From the NCBI RefSeq assembly GCF_013282155.1, contig NZ_BLWI01000012.1, positions 124,001 to 188,000 on the forward strand: DNA of 64,000 bases. Direction: 5' to 3'. Origin of the DNA: Sulfitobacter sp. HGT1 (GTDB taxonomy: Bacteria; Pseudomonadota; Alphaproteobacteria; Rhodobacterales; Rhodobacteraceae). The position numbers and the translations under genes were made by a program. The notes under the pieces are model-generated. The model made no database searches. It had not been told where the DNA came from and was given only the letters and a program-made list of their open reading frames with translations. Position 1 is the stretch's first letter, and every line of letters starts with the position of its first letter. Positions 24,151 to 32,480 of this stretch are shown piece by piece.

Positions 24151-25131
24151 ATGAATGCAAATGCACATAACAAATCCGGCGCAGCCATCGCCTTTATCTT
24201 TGCAGGCGTGTTTGCGATTTCGATCAACGACATGCTGATCAAGCAATTGTCGGGCGGCTATCCCCTGCACGAGATCGTCTTTGCGCGCGCCTTTATCGGT
24301 ATTCTTTTCGGCCTCGGCCTGGTCCAGCTCGAAGGGGGATGGCGCATTCTAAAAACCTCGCAGTGGCATTGGCATTTGCTGCGCGGGTTGCTGGTGGTGA
24401 TCGCCAATATGACGTTTTTTCTGGCGCTGGCCGCCCTGCCCCTGGCGGACGCGACCGCCCTGTTCTTTGTCGCCCCGCTGTTCATCACGCTGCTGTCGAT
24501 CCCGATTCTGGGGGAAAAGGTCGGCATCATGCGCTTGGGGGCTGTGGCCGTCGGCTTTGCCGGTGTGGTGATCATGCAGCGCCCTTGGGCATCGGTAGAA
24601 AGCCTGCAAGCCTCGCGGCTTGTGCTGTTGCTGCCCGTCGTGTCGGCGCTCACCTATGCGCTGAACCAGTTGATGACCCGCAAGCTGGGTGTGCGCAGCA
24701 AGGCATCGGCCTTGGCGATTTACATCCAAGGCACGTTCCTGATCGTGTCGATCGGGTTTTTCCTGATCGCAGGCGATGGCCGTTTTACAAATGACGCCAG
24801 CGCGCCATCGATGCAGTTTCTGCTGCGGGCTTGGGTTTGGCCAGCAAGGGGGGACATCTGGGTGTTTCTGGGCCTTGGCCTGAATGCTGCCGTTATCGGC
24901 TATTGCCTAAGCCAGGCCTACCGCATCGCAGATGCGGCCACAGTCGCGCCGTTTGAATATATCGGCCTGCCGCTGGCCGTGTTCTGGGGGCTGGTGATCT
25001 TTGGTGACCTGCCGGTCTGGGAGGTCTGGGTCGGCATCGGATTGATCCTGGGGTCGGGCCTGTTCGTGTTCCTGCGCGAGCGTCAAAAGGCCCGCGCATC
25101 CCTGCGCAACCAACCGATGCGCGGCGGTTAA
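24151..25131 (+). CDS. DMT superfamily (EamA) transporter
   Basis: 326 residues from the ATG at 24151; upstream in-frame ATGs overlap the divergent CoxG gene. Ten membrane helices form two EamA repeats. The first holds INDMLIKQLSGGYPLHEIVF and ALPLADATALFFVAPLFITL (the usual exit motif), the second YRIADAATVAPFEYIGLPLA. Members export metabolites or amino acids; the substrate is unknown. The stop overlaps the end of the convergent oxidoreductase gene by four bases. Confidence 0.92.
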   Translation: MNANAHNKSGAAIAFIFAGVFAISINDMLIKQLSGGYPLHEIVFARAFIGILFGLGLVQLEGGWRILKTSQWHWHLLRGLLVVIANMTFFLALAALPLADATALFFVAPLFITLLSIPILGEKVGIMRLGAVAVGFAGVVIMQRPWASVESLQASRLVLLLPVVSALTYALNQLMTRKLGVRSKASALAIYIQGTFLIVSIGFFLIAGDGRFTNDASAPSMQFLLRAWVWPARGDIWVFLGLGLNAAVIGYCLSQAYRIADAATVAPFEYIGLPLAVFWGLVIFGDLPVWEVWVGIGLILGSGLFVFLRERQKARASLRNQPMRGG

Positions 25132-26093
25132 TCCGAAACGCGCACCACGACCTTGCCGGTTGCCTTGCGGCTGCGCAGCAGTTCCAACGCCTCGTTCGCC
25201 TGCTCTAGCGGCAGGACATGACTGACATGGGGTTTCAGCTTGCCCGCAACATACCAGTCGATCAGCGCCCGAAAGCTGTCGGTCAGCACTTTGGGTTTGA
25301 ACTTTTTGTAGCCGCCCCAGAACAGCCCCAAGACATTCAGGTTCTTGACCATCACGATATTGGCAGGGATCTGCGGCACCTCGCCTGATGCAAACCCCAA
25401 CGGCAGCAACCGCGCTTCAGGGTTGCATGCACGCATCGCAGCTTTGAACTGGTCGCCGCCAATCGGGTCATACACCACATCGGCCCCGCCCAGCGCTTTG
25501 ACGATCTCGCGGATATCATCGACCTCGGAATCGATCAGGTGGTCGGCCCCTGCCGCGCGGCAGATATCCAGCTTGGCCTGGCCACGGGCACAGGCGATCA
25601 CCTCGGCTCCCATCAGCTTGCCCAGCTCGACCGCCGTCAGACCCACCCCACCCGATGCGCCCAGCACCAGCAGCCGTTCGCCGGGTTGCAAACGCGCCTT
25701 ATAGTCCAACGCCACATGGCTGGTGCCATAGGCAATCAGAAAGGCAGCGGCATCAACCGCGTTCATCTCGTCTGGAATGGCAACGCAGATATCGGCAGGC
25801 ACCACGGCATAGTCCGCCAGCCCGTGAAACCCGCTGTACGCCGCGATGCGCTGCCCGGTTTCCAACCCATCGACGCCCGCGCCCAAGGCAGTCACAGTAC
25901 CCGCCAGTTCCATCCCGAGGGTAAAGGGCAAAGCCGGCTTTTCCTGATAGGTCCCCTTGATCAGCAACAGATCCCCAAAGTTCAGACCGCAGGTTTCAAC
26001 CTTGACCAAGACCTCGCCGGGGCCGGGCACCGGTATCTCCAGTTCTTGCAATTGAAGCGGCTGGTCATAGGCGGTGACTTGCATGGCGCGCAT
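25128..26093 (-). CDS. NADPH:quinone oxidoreductase family protein (zinc-free MDR)
   Basis: 321 residues from the ATG at 26093, with AAGGAA about eight bases upstream; a start at 26171 adds residues unlike the family. GroES-like N-terminal part: PGPGEVLVKVETCGLNFGDL (about 22-41) and LGMELAGTVTALG. The nucleotide-binding part has LLVLGASGGVGLTAVELGKL and GADVVYDPIGGD. No zinc-ligand cysteine cluster is present, which marks quinone oxidoreductase-type (QOR) members acting with NADPH on quinones or enones. The physiological substrate is unknown. Confidence 0.92.
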   Translation of the reverse strand: MRAMQVTAYDQPLQLQELEIPVPGPGEVLVKVETCGLNFGDLLLIKGTYQEKPALPFTLGMELAGTVTALGAGVDGLETGQRIAAYSGFHGLADYAVVPADICVAIPDEMNAVDAAAFLIAYGTSHVALDYKARLQPGERLLVLGASGGVGLTAVELGKLMGAEVIACARGQAKLDICRAAGADHLIDSEVDDIREIVKALGGADVVYDPIGGDQFKAAMRACNPEARLLPLGFASGEVPQIPANIVMVKNLNVLGLFWGGYKKFKPKVLTDSFRALIDWYVAGKLKPHVSHVLPLEQANEALELLRSRKATGKVVVRVSD

Positions 26094-26207
26094 GGGGGTA
26101 TTCCTTGGCTGGGTCGAACGACAGGTTTGACCGCAAAAGGGCCAGAGGTTTTGCGGTTTTGCAACCCCCACATCTGGCCCATTTCGGTTCAGCGCCGTTA
26201 CCTTGCG

Positions 26208-26518
26208 TTACGGCACAATCTCCGGCCGGATCGCATAGGCGGCAATGCCAAGCGCCAGAACGCTCAGCACACAGATCGCAAAGAGCCACCCGGTTCGGGA
26301 TGCCGAACAGGATCAGCGGGGGGCTGTCAAAGTGGCTTTCCATTGCCGTGACTTTTGCGGGCTGGTGTTCAAGGATGTTGATGCCCCCACGGCCCCCACC
26401 ACAAGCCCTGTGGTCAGATAGGCCGCAAGCACCATGTGCAGCAAACGGGTGGCGAAGGACGAGGTAAAGACGATCTTCCACCAATCCAGCCGGATAAACT
26501 GGCCCCGCAGCGAAATAT
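26208..26518 (-). pseudogene. Decayed cytochrome bd-type (CioAB/CydAB) quinol oxidase remnant
   Basis: Three fragments in different frames read in operon order. At 26518-26378: FIRLDWWKIVFTSSFATRLL, then HMVLAAYLTT, matching subunit I of cyanide-insensitive oxidases (family pattern DWxxxxFNPSFPYRxxHM). At 26380-26291: LEHQPAKVTAMESHFDSPPL, then ILFGIP, matching the later LEHQPAKIAAxEGH...PLILFGLP motif. About 40 residues in between are gone and the frame shifts. At 26290-26208: a hydrophobic tail ending IRPEIVP at a stop, perhaps from subunit II (weakest). There is no intact oxidase in view. This explains the 440 bases without a gene between the oxidoreductase and the kinase. Confidence 0.68.
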
Positions 26519-26534
26519 GGGTCGTGTCACAGCA

Positions 26535-27902
26535 TCAAATTGCCTCAGATCTATCTGTTTGGAATTCGATCCTGACCCTGAGCCCCGGCGCGTTGTCGAG
26601 CAATGACAGATGACCGCCGTGCAGTTTCACCACCCCTTCCACCAGACTAAGCCCTAGGCCATTGCCGGGGGTATTTCTGCTGCGGTCCAGACGGTAAAGC
26701 CGGCGCACCACCTTTTCGCGCTCTGCTGCCGGGATGCCGGGGCCGTTATCGGCGATTTCCAGAATCGCGCGGCCCGCGTTTTGCGCAAGCGTTACGGTAA
26801 TCTTGCTGCCTTCGGGGGTATGGCGCATGGCGTTTTCAACCAGATTTGCCAGCACTTGCCCAAGAAGGTTCTTGTCGCCCACCACCTGTACCATCTTATC
26901 AGGCACCGCACAGACAAGCGACTGCCCCTTGGCGGCGGCGGCGGGTTCATAGACCTCGGTCATCGTCTCGCAAAGCTGGTTCAGATTGACGGGTTTGAAA
27001 TGCGCCTTGGGTGAACCGGATTCGACCGATGCAATCTGCAACAACGATTGAAACACCGATGCAATCCCCGCGACCTCGTCCTGTGCTTTGCCCAGCAACG
27101 CGCCTTCGTCCGATGCAGAGGGAACGGTGCGGGCCATATCATCCAGATACACGGCAACCCGCTGGATCGGCGTTTTCAGATCGTGGGCAATATCCGACGA
27201 CACCTGCCGCAACATCTGGGTCTGTGCCTCTTGGGCACCGGCCATCTGGTTTACCTTGTCGCCAATCCGCACCAGATCATCCGCCCAGCGGGGCCCCATG
27301 GTCACCCGTGCAGTCAGATCGCCGTTGGTCAGATCATCCAATGTGCCGCCAATCACCTCGACGTGGCGTTTGCTGCGCCGCGCCAGATACAGCCCACCCG
27401 ACAAGGCGATCAGGATCGTCGGCAACAGGCTCAGCAACAGGATGTTAAAGAACACGACCCGCAAGGCCTCGATCTGGGCAAGGCTGCGTGCAACGGTCAA
27501 CTGCCCGCCATAAAGCCGGATTGTCAGGGACAGATAATCGCCGTCATATTCTGTCCGGCTCTTGGCGAGCGACACGATATGATAACCTTCGTCGTCCCGC
27601 GCGATGGCCCCGTTGCCAAAGATCTGCCCGTTCGGGGTGATATAGCTCAGGATCACGCGGCCCGGATCGGTGCCGCGCGATTCAGCATCCACCAACAAGG
27701 CCACAGCCCGCGAATTGGGCGCGGCCCGAAACCCTGCGATGTCTTGTTCCAGATCGGCGCGGATCGCGGTTTCAAACGAATTGCGGGTCACCGCATAGCT
27801 GGCCAGAAGACTGATCAGGCTCACGGTGGAAAACAGCAGCACCAGTAACAGTGCCAACCGAACCGGCATCGACCGCCAAAGCTGCCGGATGCGCCCCCTC
27901 AT
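26535..27902 (-). CDS. Sensor histidine kinase (HAMP, class I)
   Basis: 455 residues. Two membrane helices (about 16-33 and 149-171) flank a periplasmic sensor of about 115 residues. HAMP follows (about 172-225), then the phosphoacceptor box SSDIAHDLKTPIQRVAVYLD (His near 240), the N box NLVENAMRHTPEGSK, and ATP-lid motifs DNGPGIPAAER and GNGLGLSLVEGVVKLHGG. The start overlaps the end of the response-regulator gene by four bases. It should phosphorylate that regulator; the stimulus is unknown, but the divergent DegP gene hints at envelope stress. Confidence 0.94.
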   Translation of the reverse strand: MRGRIRQLWRSMPVRLALLLVLLFSTVSLISLLASYAVTRNSFETAIRADLEQDIAGFRAAPNSRAVALLVDAESRGTDPGRVILSYITPNGQIFGNGAIARDDEGYHIVSLAKSRTEYDGDYLSLTIRLYGGQLTVARSLAQIEALRVVFFNILLLSLLPTILIALSGGLYLARRSKRHVEVIGGTLDDLTNGDLTARVTMGPRWADDLVRIGDKVNQMAGAQEAQTQMLRQVSSDIAHDLKTPIQRVAVYLDDMARTVPSASDEGALLGKAQDEVAGIASVFQSLLQIASVESGSPKAHFKPVNLNQLCETMTEVYEPAAAAKGQSLVCAVPDKMVQVVGDKNLLGQVLANLVENAMRHTPEGSKITVTLAQNAGRAILEIADNGPGIPAAEREKVVRRLYRLDRSRNTPGNGLGLSLVEGVVKLHGGHLSLLDNAPGLRVRIEFQTDRSEAI

Positions 27903-28570
27903 GCATCCATCCTGTAGCCCGCGCCGCGCACGGTCTGGATCAGTTCGCGGTCAAAGGGTTTATCCACCTTGGCCCGCAGCCGGCTGATGTGGGTTTCGAC
28001 CACATTGGTCATGGGATCGAAACTGATGTCCCAGACGGCCTCAAGCAGCATGGTGCGGGTCTGGACCCTGCCCTTGCGGCGCAGCAGGTGTTCCAGCAGG
28101 GCAAATTCGCGCGGCAGCAGATCAATTTCCTGACCGCCCCGCGTGACCTTGCGGGTGATCAGATGCATTTCAAGGTCCCCAGCCCGCAGAACGGTTTCCT
28201 GTTCGATCGCTTGGGGCCGACGCGCCAGCGCCGCGACCCGCGCAGATAATTCGCCAAAGGCAAAGGGCTTGACCAGATAATCATCGCCGCCCGCATTTAA
28301 CCCGCTGATCCGGTCATCGACGTTGCCCATCGCCGTCAAAAACAACACCGGCGTGGTATTGCCCGCGCCGCGCAAGGTCTTGACAAGCGTCAGCCCGTCC
28401 ACCTCTGGCAGCATCCGGTCGATGATGAGCACGTCATAGCTGCCCGATGTCGCCTGAAACAGGCCTTCGCGCCCGTCCGTCACCAGATCAACACTGTGCC
28501 CCTCTTCGCGCAGGCCGCGGGCGATATAGGTGCCGGTGGTGGCATCGTCTTCTACTACAAGCAGTTTCAT
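27899..28570 (-). CDS. OmpR/PhoB-family response regulator
   Basis: 223 residues from the ATG at 28570. The receiver domain has the acidic pair in VVEDDATTGTY, the phospho-Asp in LIIDRMLPEVDG (about 51) and the conserved Lys in DDYLVKPFAFGEL (about 101). The C-terminal winged helix (about 125-222) includes LLPREFALLEHLLRRKGRVQ and VVETHISRLRAKVDKPF. A dyad lies in the 157 bases shared with the divergent DegP gene. It is translated just before, and coupled to, its kinase. Confidence 0.95.
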   Translation of the reverse strand: MKLLVVEDDATTGTYIARGLREEGHSVDLVTDGREGLFQATSGSYDVLIIDRMLPEVDGLTLVKTLRGAGNTTPVLFLTAMGNVDDRISGLNAGGDDYLVKPFAFGELSARVAALARRPQAIEQETVLRAGDLEMHLITRKVTRGGQEIDLLPREFALLEHLLRRKGRVQTRTMLLEAVWDISFDPMTNVVETHISRLRAKVDKPFDRELIQTVRGAGYRMDA

Positions 28571-28643
28571 TTCATCCGTTCCGTATGAACCATGACACGG
28601 CGATAGCCTAAAATCAGGCGTCTGGCAGCCCTGCACAGCAATC

Positions 28644-28679
28644 TTACAGATTTGTATATGGGGCAAAAACGCCCTGTAA
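28644..28679. promoter_or_regulatory. Inverted TTACAG...CTGTAA in the regulator/DegP divergent promoter region
   Basis: TTACAG at 28644-28649 and CTGTAA at 28674-28679 are exact inverted copies, centred 30 bases apart, in the 157-base gap between the response regulator and the DegP gene. The spacing is near three helical turns, as expected for paired regulator dimers. It is a candidate autoregulatory site. Confidence 0.4.
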
Positions 28680-28727
28680 CAACGGGCTGCCATTTGGGTG
28701 TCATACCGATGATGCAAGGAAGCAAAC

Positions 28728-29846
28728 ATGACATCTATTATGAAATCCCCCCGCCGCGCGATGCCATTTGTATTGGCCGCTGCCTTGGCGTCGACCTCTT
28801 TGGTGGCGATTGCCCCGACATCTGCACTGGCCGTTCCGGCGGGTGGCTATGCCGATCTGGTTGAAACGATATCCCCTTCGGTGGTGTTTATCGAAGTCTC
28901 TGGCACAACCGCGAAATCCCCCGTCCAGATGGAAATGCCCCAAGGTATGCCCGAAGAATTGCGCAAGCGGTTTGAACAGATGATGCCCGGCCAAGGTGCC
29001 GAGGCGCAGCCTGTTCAGGGTCTTGGCTCGGGCTTTATCATTTCGACCGACGGGCAGATCGTGACAAATAACCACGTGGTCGAAGGTGCGGACAAGGTCA
29101 CCGTAAAACTGTCGGACGGGCGCAGCTTTGAGGCAAAAGTCGTCGGCAGCGATCCGATGACCGACATTGCCCTGCTGAAAATCGAAGCCGATGTTGACCT
29201 GCCTGCCGTCAAATTCGGATCGTCTGAAAACATGCGCGTGGGCGATGAAGTCGTGGCGATGGGCAACCCCTTTGGTCTGGGGGGCACTGTGACCACCGGC
29301 ATCGTGTCGGCCAAATCGCGCAATATCAACGCGGGCCCCTATGATGATTTCATCCAGACCGACGCGGCGATCAACCGTGGCAATTCGGGGGGGCCGCTGT
29401 TCAACAACGCTGGCGAAGTGATTGGCGTGAACACCGCGATCCTGTCGCCGGGTGGCGGGTCGGTTGGCATCGGATTTTCCGTGCCCTCCGATCTGGTGCA
29501 AAACATCGTCGCCGATCTGGCCGATGACGGCACCATCACACGCGGCTGGCTCGGGGTGCAAATCCGCCCGATGACACAAGAAGTCGCACAGGTCTTGGGC
29601 TATGACGTTCCCAAAGGTGCGGTGATCGAAGCGGTGAGCGACGAAAGCCCGGCCAAGAAAGCCGGCCTTGAAAAGGGGGATATCATCTTGTCCTTCAACG
29701 GCACCGCGATCGACGAATTGCGCGATCTGACCCGCGCCGTGGCGGACACGGACCCCGATCAAACGGCGGATGTGGTGATCTTGCACAAAGGCAAGGAAGT
29801 AACCCGCGCCGTCAAGATCGGCACTTTGGCGGCCAAAGACGCCTAA
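28728..29846 (+). CDS. Do/DegP-type periplasmic serine endopeptidase, single PDZ
   Basis: 372 residues; AAGGAAG lies seven bases before the ATG. A signal peptide (about 1-36, ending TSALAVP) leads into a trypsin-like domain with the full triad: His in VTNNHVVEGADK (about 110), Asp in SDPMTDIALLKIEAD (about 144) and Ser in AAINRGNSGGPLFNNAG (about 218). One PDZ domain follows (about 268-360, RGWLGVQIRPMTQEVAQVLG). Most DegP proteins are longer with two PDZ domains, so this is a DegS/short-DegQ-like form. It should degrade or refold damaged envelope proteins. It is divergent from, and probably controlled by, the adjacent two-component system. Confidence 0.95.
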   Translation: MTSIMKSPRRAMPFVLAAALASTSLVAIAPTSALAVPAGGYADLVETISPSVVFIEVSGTTAKSPVQMEMPQGMPEELRKRFEQMMPGQGAEAQPVQGLGSGFIISTDGQIVTNNHVVEGADKVTVKLSDGRSFEAKVVGSDPMTDIALLKIEADVDLPAVKFGSSENMRVGDEVVAMGNPFGLGGTVTTGIVSAKSRNINAGPYDDFIQTDAAINRGNSGGPLFNNAGEVIGVNTAILSPGGGSVGIGFSVPSDLVQNIVADLADDGTITRGWLGVQIRPMTQEVAQVLGYDVPKGAVIEAVSDESPAKKAGLEKGDIILSFNGTAIDELRDLTRAVADTDPDQTADVVILHKGKEVTRAVKIGTLAAKDA

Positions 29847-29900
29847 GCACATCTGCCAGCGGGCTTACCTCGTCCAGGGCTGGCAATGACACTCCGGCCC

Positions 29901-29934
29901 ACATGCCCCGATAGAGACATCTATCGGGGCATGT
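29901..29934. terminator. Perfect 14-bp hairpin between convergent genes
   Basis: acatgccccgatag and its exact reverse complement enclose a 6-base loop (agacat). It lies between the DegP gene and the convergent alcohol dehydrogenase. A poor T-run follows (tgtggttt on the plus strand), so it is probably a bidirectional terminator or 3'-end stabiliser. Confidence 0.75.
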
Positions 29935-29950
29935 GTGGTTTCAGACCCGC

Positions 29951-31096
29951 TTAGATGGTCGCCTCGAACAGCTTGCGCAGGTTTTCCGTGGTCAAGGTGA
30001 CGGGGTTGCCGCCGCAAGACGGGTCTTCCAGTGCCATGGCGACCAGATCATCCATGCGATCAGCGGTCACGCCCATTTCAGACAGTTTGCGCGGAATGGC
30101 AAAGCTGTCGTTGAAATCCTGAACAAAGCTGCGGAACCCGTCATAGCCGCCGTCAATACGCAGGTATCCAGCCGCACGGTCGAACCGTTCGCGGATCATC
30201 GGTTCGTTCAGGTCCAGCACCGCAGGCATGCACACCGCGTTGGTGGTCCCGTGGTGGGTGTTGAAGACCGCGCCGACGGGATGGCTCATCGCATGGATCG
30301 CGCCGAGACCCTTTTGAAATGCCGTTGCCCCCATCGCGGCGGCTGACATCATCTGCGCGCGCGCCTCGATATCGGTGCCATCCGCATAGGCGCGGGGCAG
30401 ATAGTCAATGACCAGACGCATGCCTTCTAGCGCGATACCCTGGCTCATCGGGTGGTAAAACGGGCTGCTAAATGCCTCGACACAATGGGCAAAGGCATCA
30501 AGACCTGTGCCTGCGGTGATGTGTTTGGGCATCCCGACCGTCAGTTCGGGGTCGCAGATCACGACCGTTGGCAGAACCTTGGGGTGGAAGATGATCTTTT
30601 TCACATGGGTTTCAGAATTGGTCAGCACCGATGCGCGGCCGACTTCCGATCCGGTGCCAGCCGTGGTCGGCACGGCGATGATCGGCGCGATGGCATCTGC
30701 ATCGGCGCGGGTCCACCAGTCGCCGACATCCTCGTAATCCCAAACGGGGCGTGTCTGGCCCGCCATGAATGCAACCATCTTGCCCAGATCAAGGCCCGAC
30801 CCGCCGCCAAAGGCGATTACGCCGTCATGACCGCCGTCACGGTACACCTGAAGCCCCGCAGCAAGGTTGATTTCGGTCGGGTTCGCATCCACTTCGGAGA
30901 ACATGGCCCGGCCAAAGCCAGCAGCCTCGAGCAGATCGAGCGTCTTGGTGGTGATGGCCATCGATGCCAGCCCCTTGTCGGTGACAAGCAGCGGTTTCTT
31001 GATGCCGGCGGCCTCGCAGGCCTTGCCGATCTCGGAAATACGGCCCGCACCAAAACGCATCGCGGTGGGGTAGGACCAGTTGTTTTTCAGCTCCAT
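29951..31096 (-). CDS. Iron-containing (group III) alcohol dehydrogenase
   Basis: 381 residues, normal length. The NAD-binding part has VIAFGGGSGLDLGKMVAFM (about 95-113) and PTTAGTGSEVGRASVL. Metal ligands are in TGLDAFAHCVEAFSSPFYHP (Asp and His near 196-200) and GAIHAMSHPVGAVFNTHHGT (two further His). Such enzymes oxidise primary alcohols to aldehydes. It is the last gene of a seven-gene operon after an aldehyde dehydrogenase, a ligase and a TRAP importer, so it probably oxidises a hydroxyl group made available by the ligase. Confidence 0.94.
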   Translation of the reverse strand: MELKNNWSYPTAMRFGAGRISEIGKACEAAGIKKPLLVTDKGLASMAITTKTLDLLEAAGFGRAMFSEVDANPTEINLAAGLQVYRDGGHDGVIAFGGGSGLDLGKMVAFMAGQTRPVWDYEDVGDWWTRADADAIAPIIAVPTTAGTGSEVGRASVLTNSETHVKKIIFHPKVLPTVVICDPELTVGMPKHITAGTGLDAFAHCVEAFSSPFYHPMSQGIALEGMRLVIDYLPRAYADGTDIEARAQMMSAAAMGATAFQKGLGAIHAMSHPVGAVFNTHHGTTNAVCMPAVLDLNEPMIRERFDRAAGYLRIDGGYDGFRSFVQDFNDSFAIPRKLSEMGVTADRMDDLVAMALEDPSCGGNPVTLTTENLRKLFEATI

Positions 31097-31100
31097 AGGA

Positions 31101-32477
31101 TCAAGCCTTTTTAAGGTGGTAAGATTTGGGACGCGTCAGCGCCTGAAAGCCCAGCACGGACAATCCTGTGCCCTGGCCGGTGTCTTTGCAGCCCGTCCAG
31201 CACAGCGCCGGATCAAGGTAATCGCAGCGGTTCATGAAGACCGTGCCGGTTTCCAACTGCGCACCGATGGCGTCAGCGGCATCTGCATCCTTGGTGAAAA
31301 TCGCAGCCGTCAGACCGAACTGGCAATCGTTCATCAACGCAATCGCCTCGGCGTCATCCTTGACCGGCATGATGCCAACCACGGGACCGAAACTTTCGTC
31401 GCGCATGACGCGCATGTTGTGGTTTACGTTCGTCAGGATTTGCGGCGTCAGATAGGCGGCACCGTCATCTTCGGCAAAGGGTTCGATCAGTGCAGTTGCG
31501 CCATCGGCCACAGCTTCGGCGATCTGGGCGCGCACTTCGGCGGCAAAGCGCACGTTGGCCATCGGCCCGATGGTGGTTTCCTGTTCCAGCGGGTTGCCAA
31601 GCTTCAGGGCATTCACCCAAGCCACAGCTTTTTCGACAAAGGCATCATACAGGCTTTCGTGTACATAAATCCGTTCAATCCCGCAGCAGCATTGCCCCGC
31701 GTTGAACATCGCGCCGTCCATCAACCCGTCAACCGCCGCATCCACATTGGCATCGGCACGCACGTAACCGGGGTCTTTGCCGCCCAGTTCGGTCGCGACG
31801 GGTGTGAATGTGCCGGCTGCTGCAATTTCCATCGCCTTGCCGCCCCCGACCGAGCCGGTGAAGTTGACGAAACCGAACTGGCGTTCAGCGATCAGCGCCG
31901 ATGTGGTGTCGTGATCCAGAAACACGTTCTGGAATACATCCTCCGGAATGCCCGCCGCATGAAACGCTTCGGCCAGACGTTCGCCCACCTGCAAGGTTTG
32001 CGTGGCGTGTTTCAGCACAACCGTATTGCCCGCGATCAAGGCAGGGGCAACGGTGTTGATCGCCGTCATGTAAGGATAGTTCCACGGGGCCACGACCAGC
32101 ACAACGCCGCGCGGCTCACGGGTGATCTTGCGGGTGGCTTTTTCGCTGTCTTCGATGATCATCGGAGCCAGCGCCTGTTCCGCGATGTCGGCCATATAGC
32201 TGGCGCGTTCGTTGAACCCGCCGAATTCCCCGCCATAGCGCACGGGACGGCCCATCTGATGGGCCAGTTCAACCGCCATGCGGTCGGTCGTTTTGCCCAC
32301 TTCGGCGACGGCGGCGCGCACCAGATCAACGCGTTCAGCCAGCGGGCGTGCCGCCCACAAGGTCTGCGCCGATTTCGCCTGTGCACATACGTCACGGGCA
32401 GCCTCCAGCGACAGGACAGGGCGTTCCAGATAAACCGATCCGTCAATCGGTGAGATACATTTCAGGGTCTTTGTCAT
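31101..32477 (-). CDS. NAD(P)-dependent aldehyde dehydrogenase
   Basis: 458 residues. APWNYPYMTAINTVAPALIA (about 131-150), the nucleotide-loop FVNFTGSVGGGKAME (about 202-216), the general base Glu in VATELGGKDPGYVRA and the catalytic Cys in FNAGQCCCGIERIYVHE (about 262-278) are all present. It converts aldehydes to acids. It lies three bases after the ligase gene and four before the alcohol dehydrogenase, so the pair makes a two-step oxidation, alcohol to acid. Confidence 0.95.
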   Translation of the reverse strand: MTKTLKCISPIDGSVYLERPVLSLEAARDVCAQAKSAQTLWAARPLAERVDLVRAAVAEVGKTTDRMAVELAHQMGRPVRYGGEFGGFNERASYMADIAEQALAPMIIEDSEKATRKITREPRGVVLVVAPWNYPYMTAINTVAPALIAGNTVVLKHATQTLQVGERLAEAFHAAGIPEDVFQNVFLDHDTTSALIAERQFGFVNFTGSVGGGKAMEIAAAGTFTPVATELGGKDPGYVRADANVDAAVDGLMDGAMFNAGQCCCGIERIYVHESLYDAFVEKAVAWVNALKLGNPLEQETTIGPMANVRFAAEVRAQIAEAVADGATALIEPFAEDDGAAYLTPQILTNVNHNMRVMRDESFGPVVGIMPVKDDAEAIALMNDCQFGLTAAIFTKDADAADAIGAQLETGTVFMNRCDYLDPALCWTGCKDTGQGTGLSVLGFQALTRPKSYHLKKA

Positions 32478-32480
32478 TGC

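Noticed and set aside
26065..26484. 139-codon leftward frame spanning the oxidoreductase start
   Set aside because: Its only sensible part is the middle cydA fragment; the rest reads through the start of the oxidoreductase in the wrong frame, so it is a remnant, not a gene.
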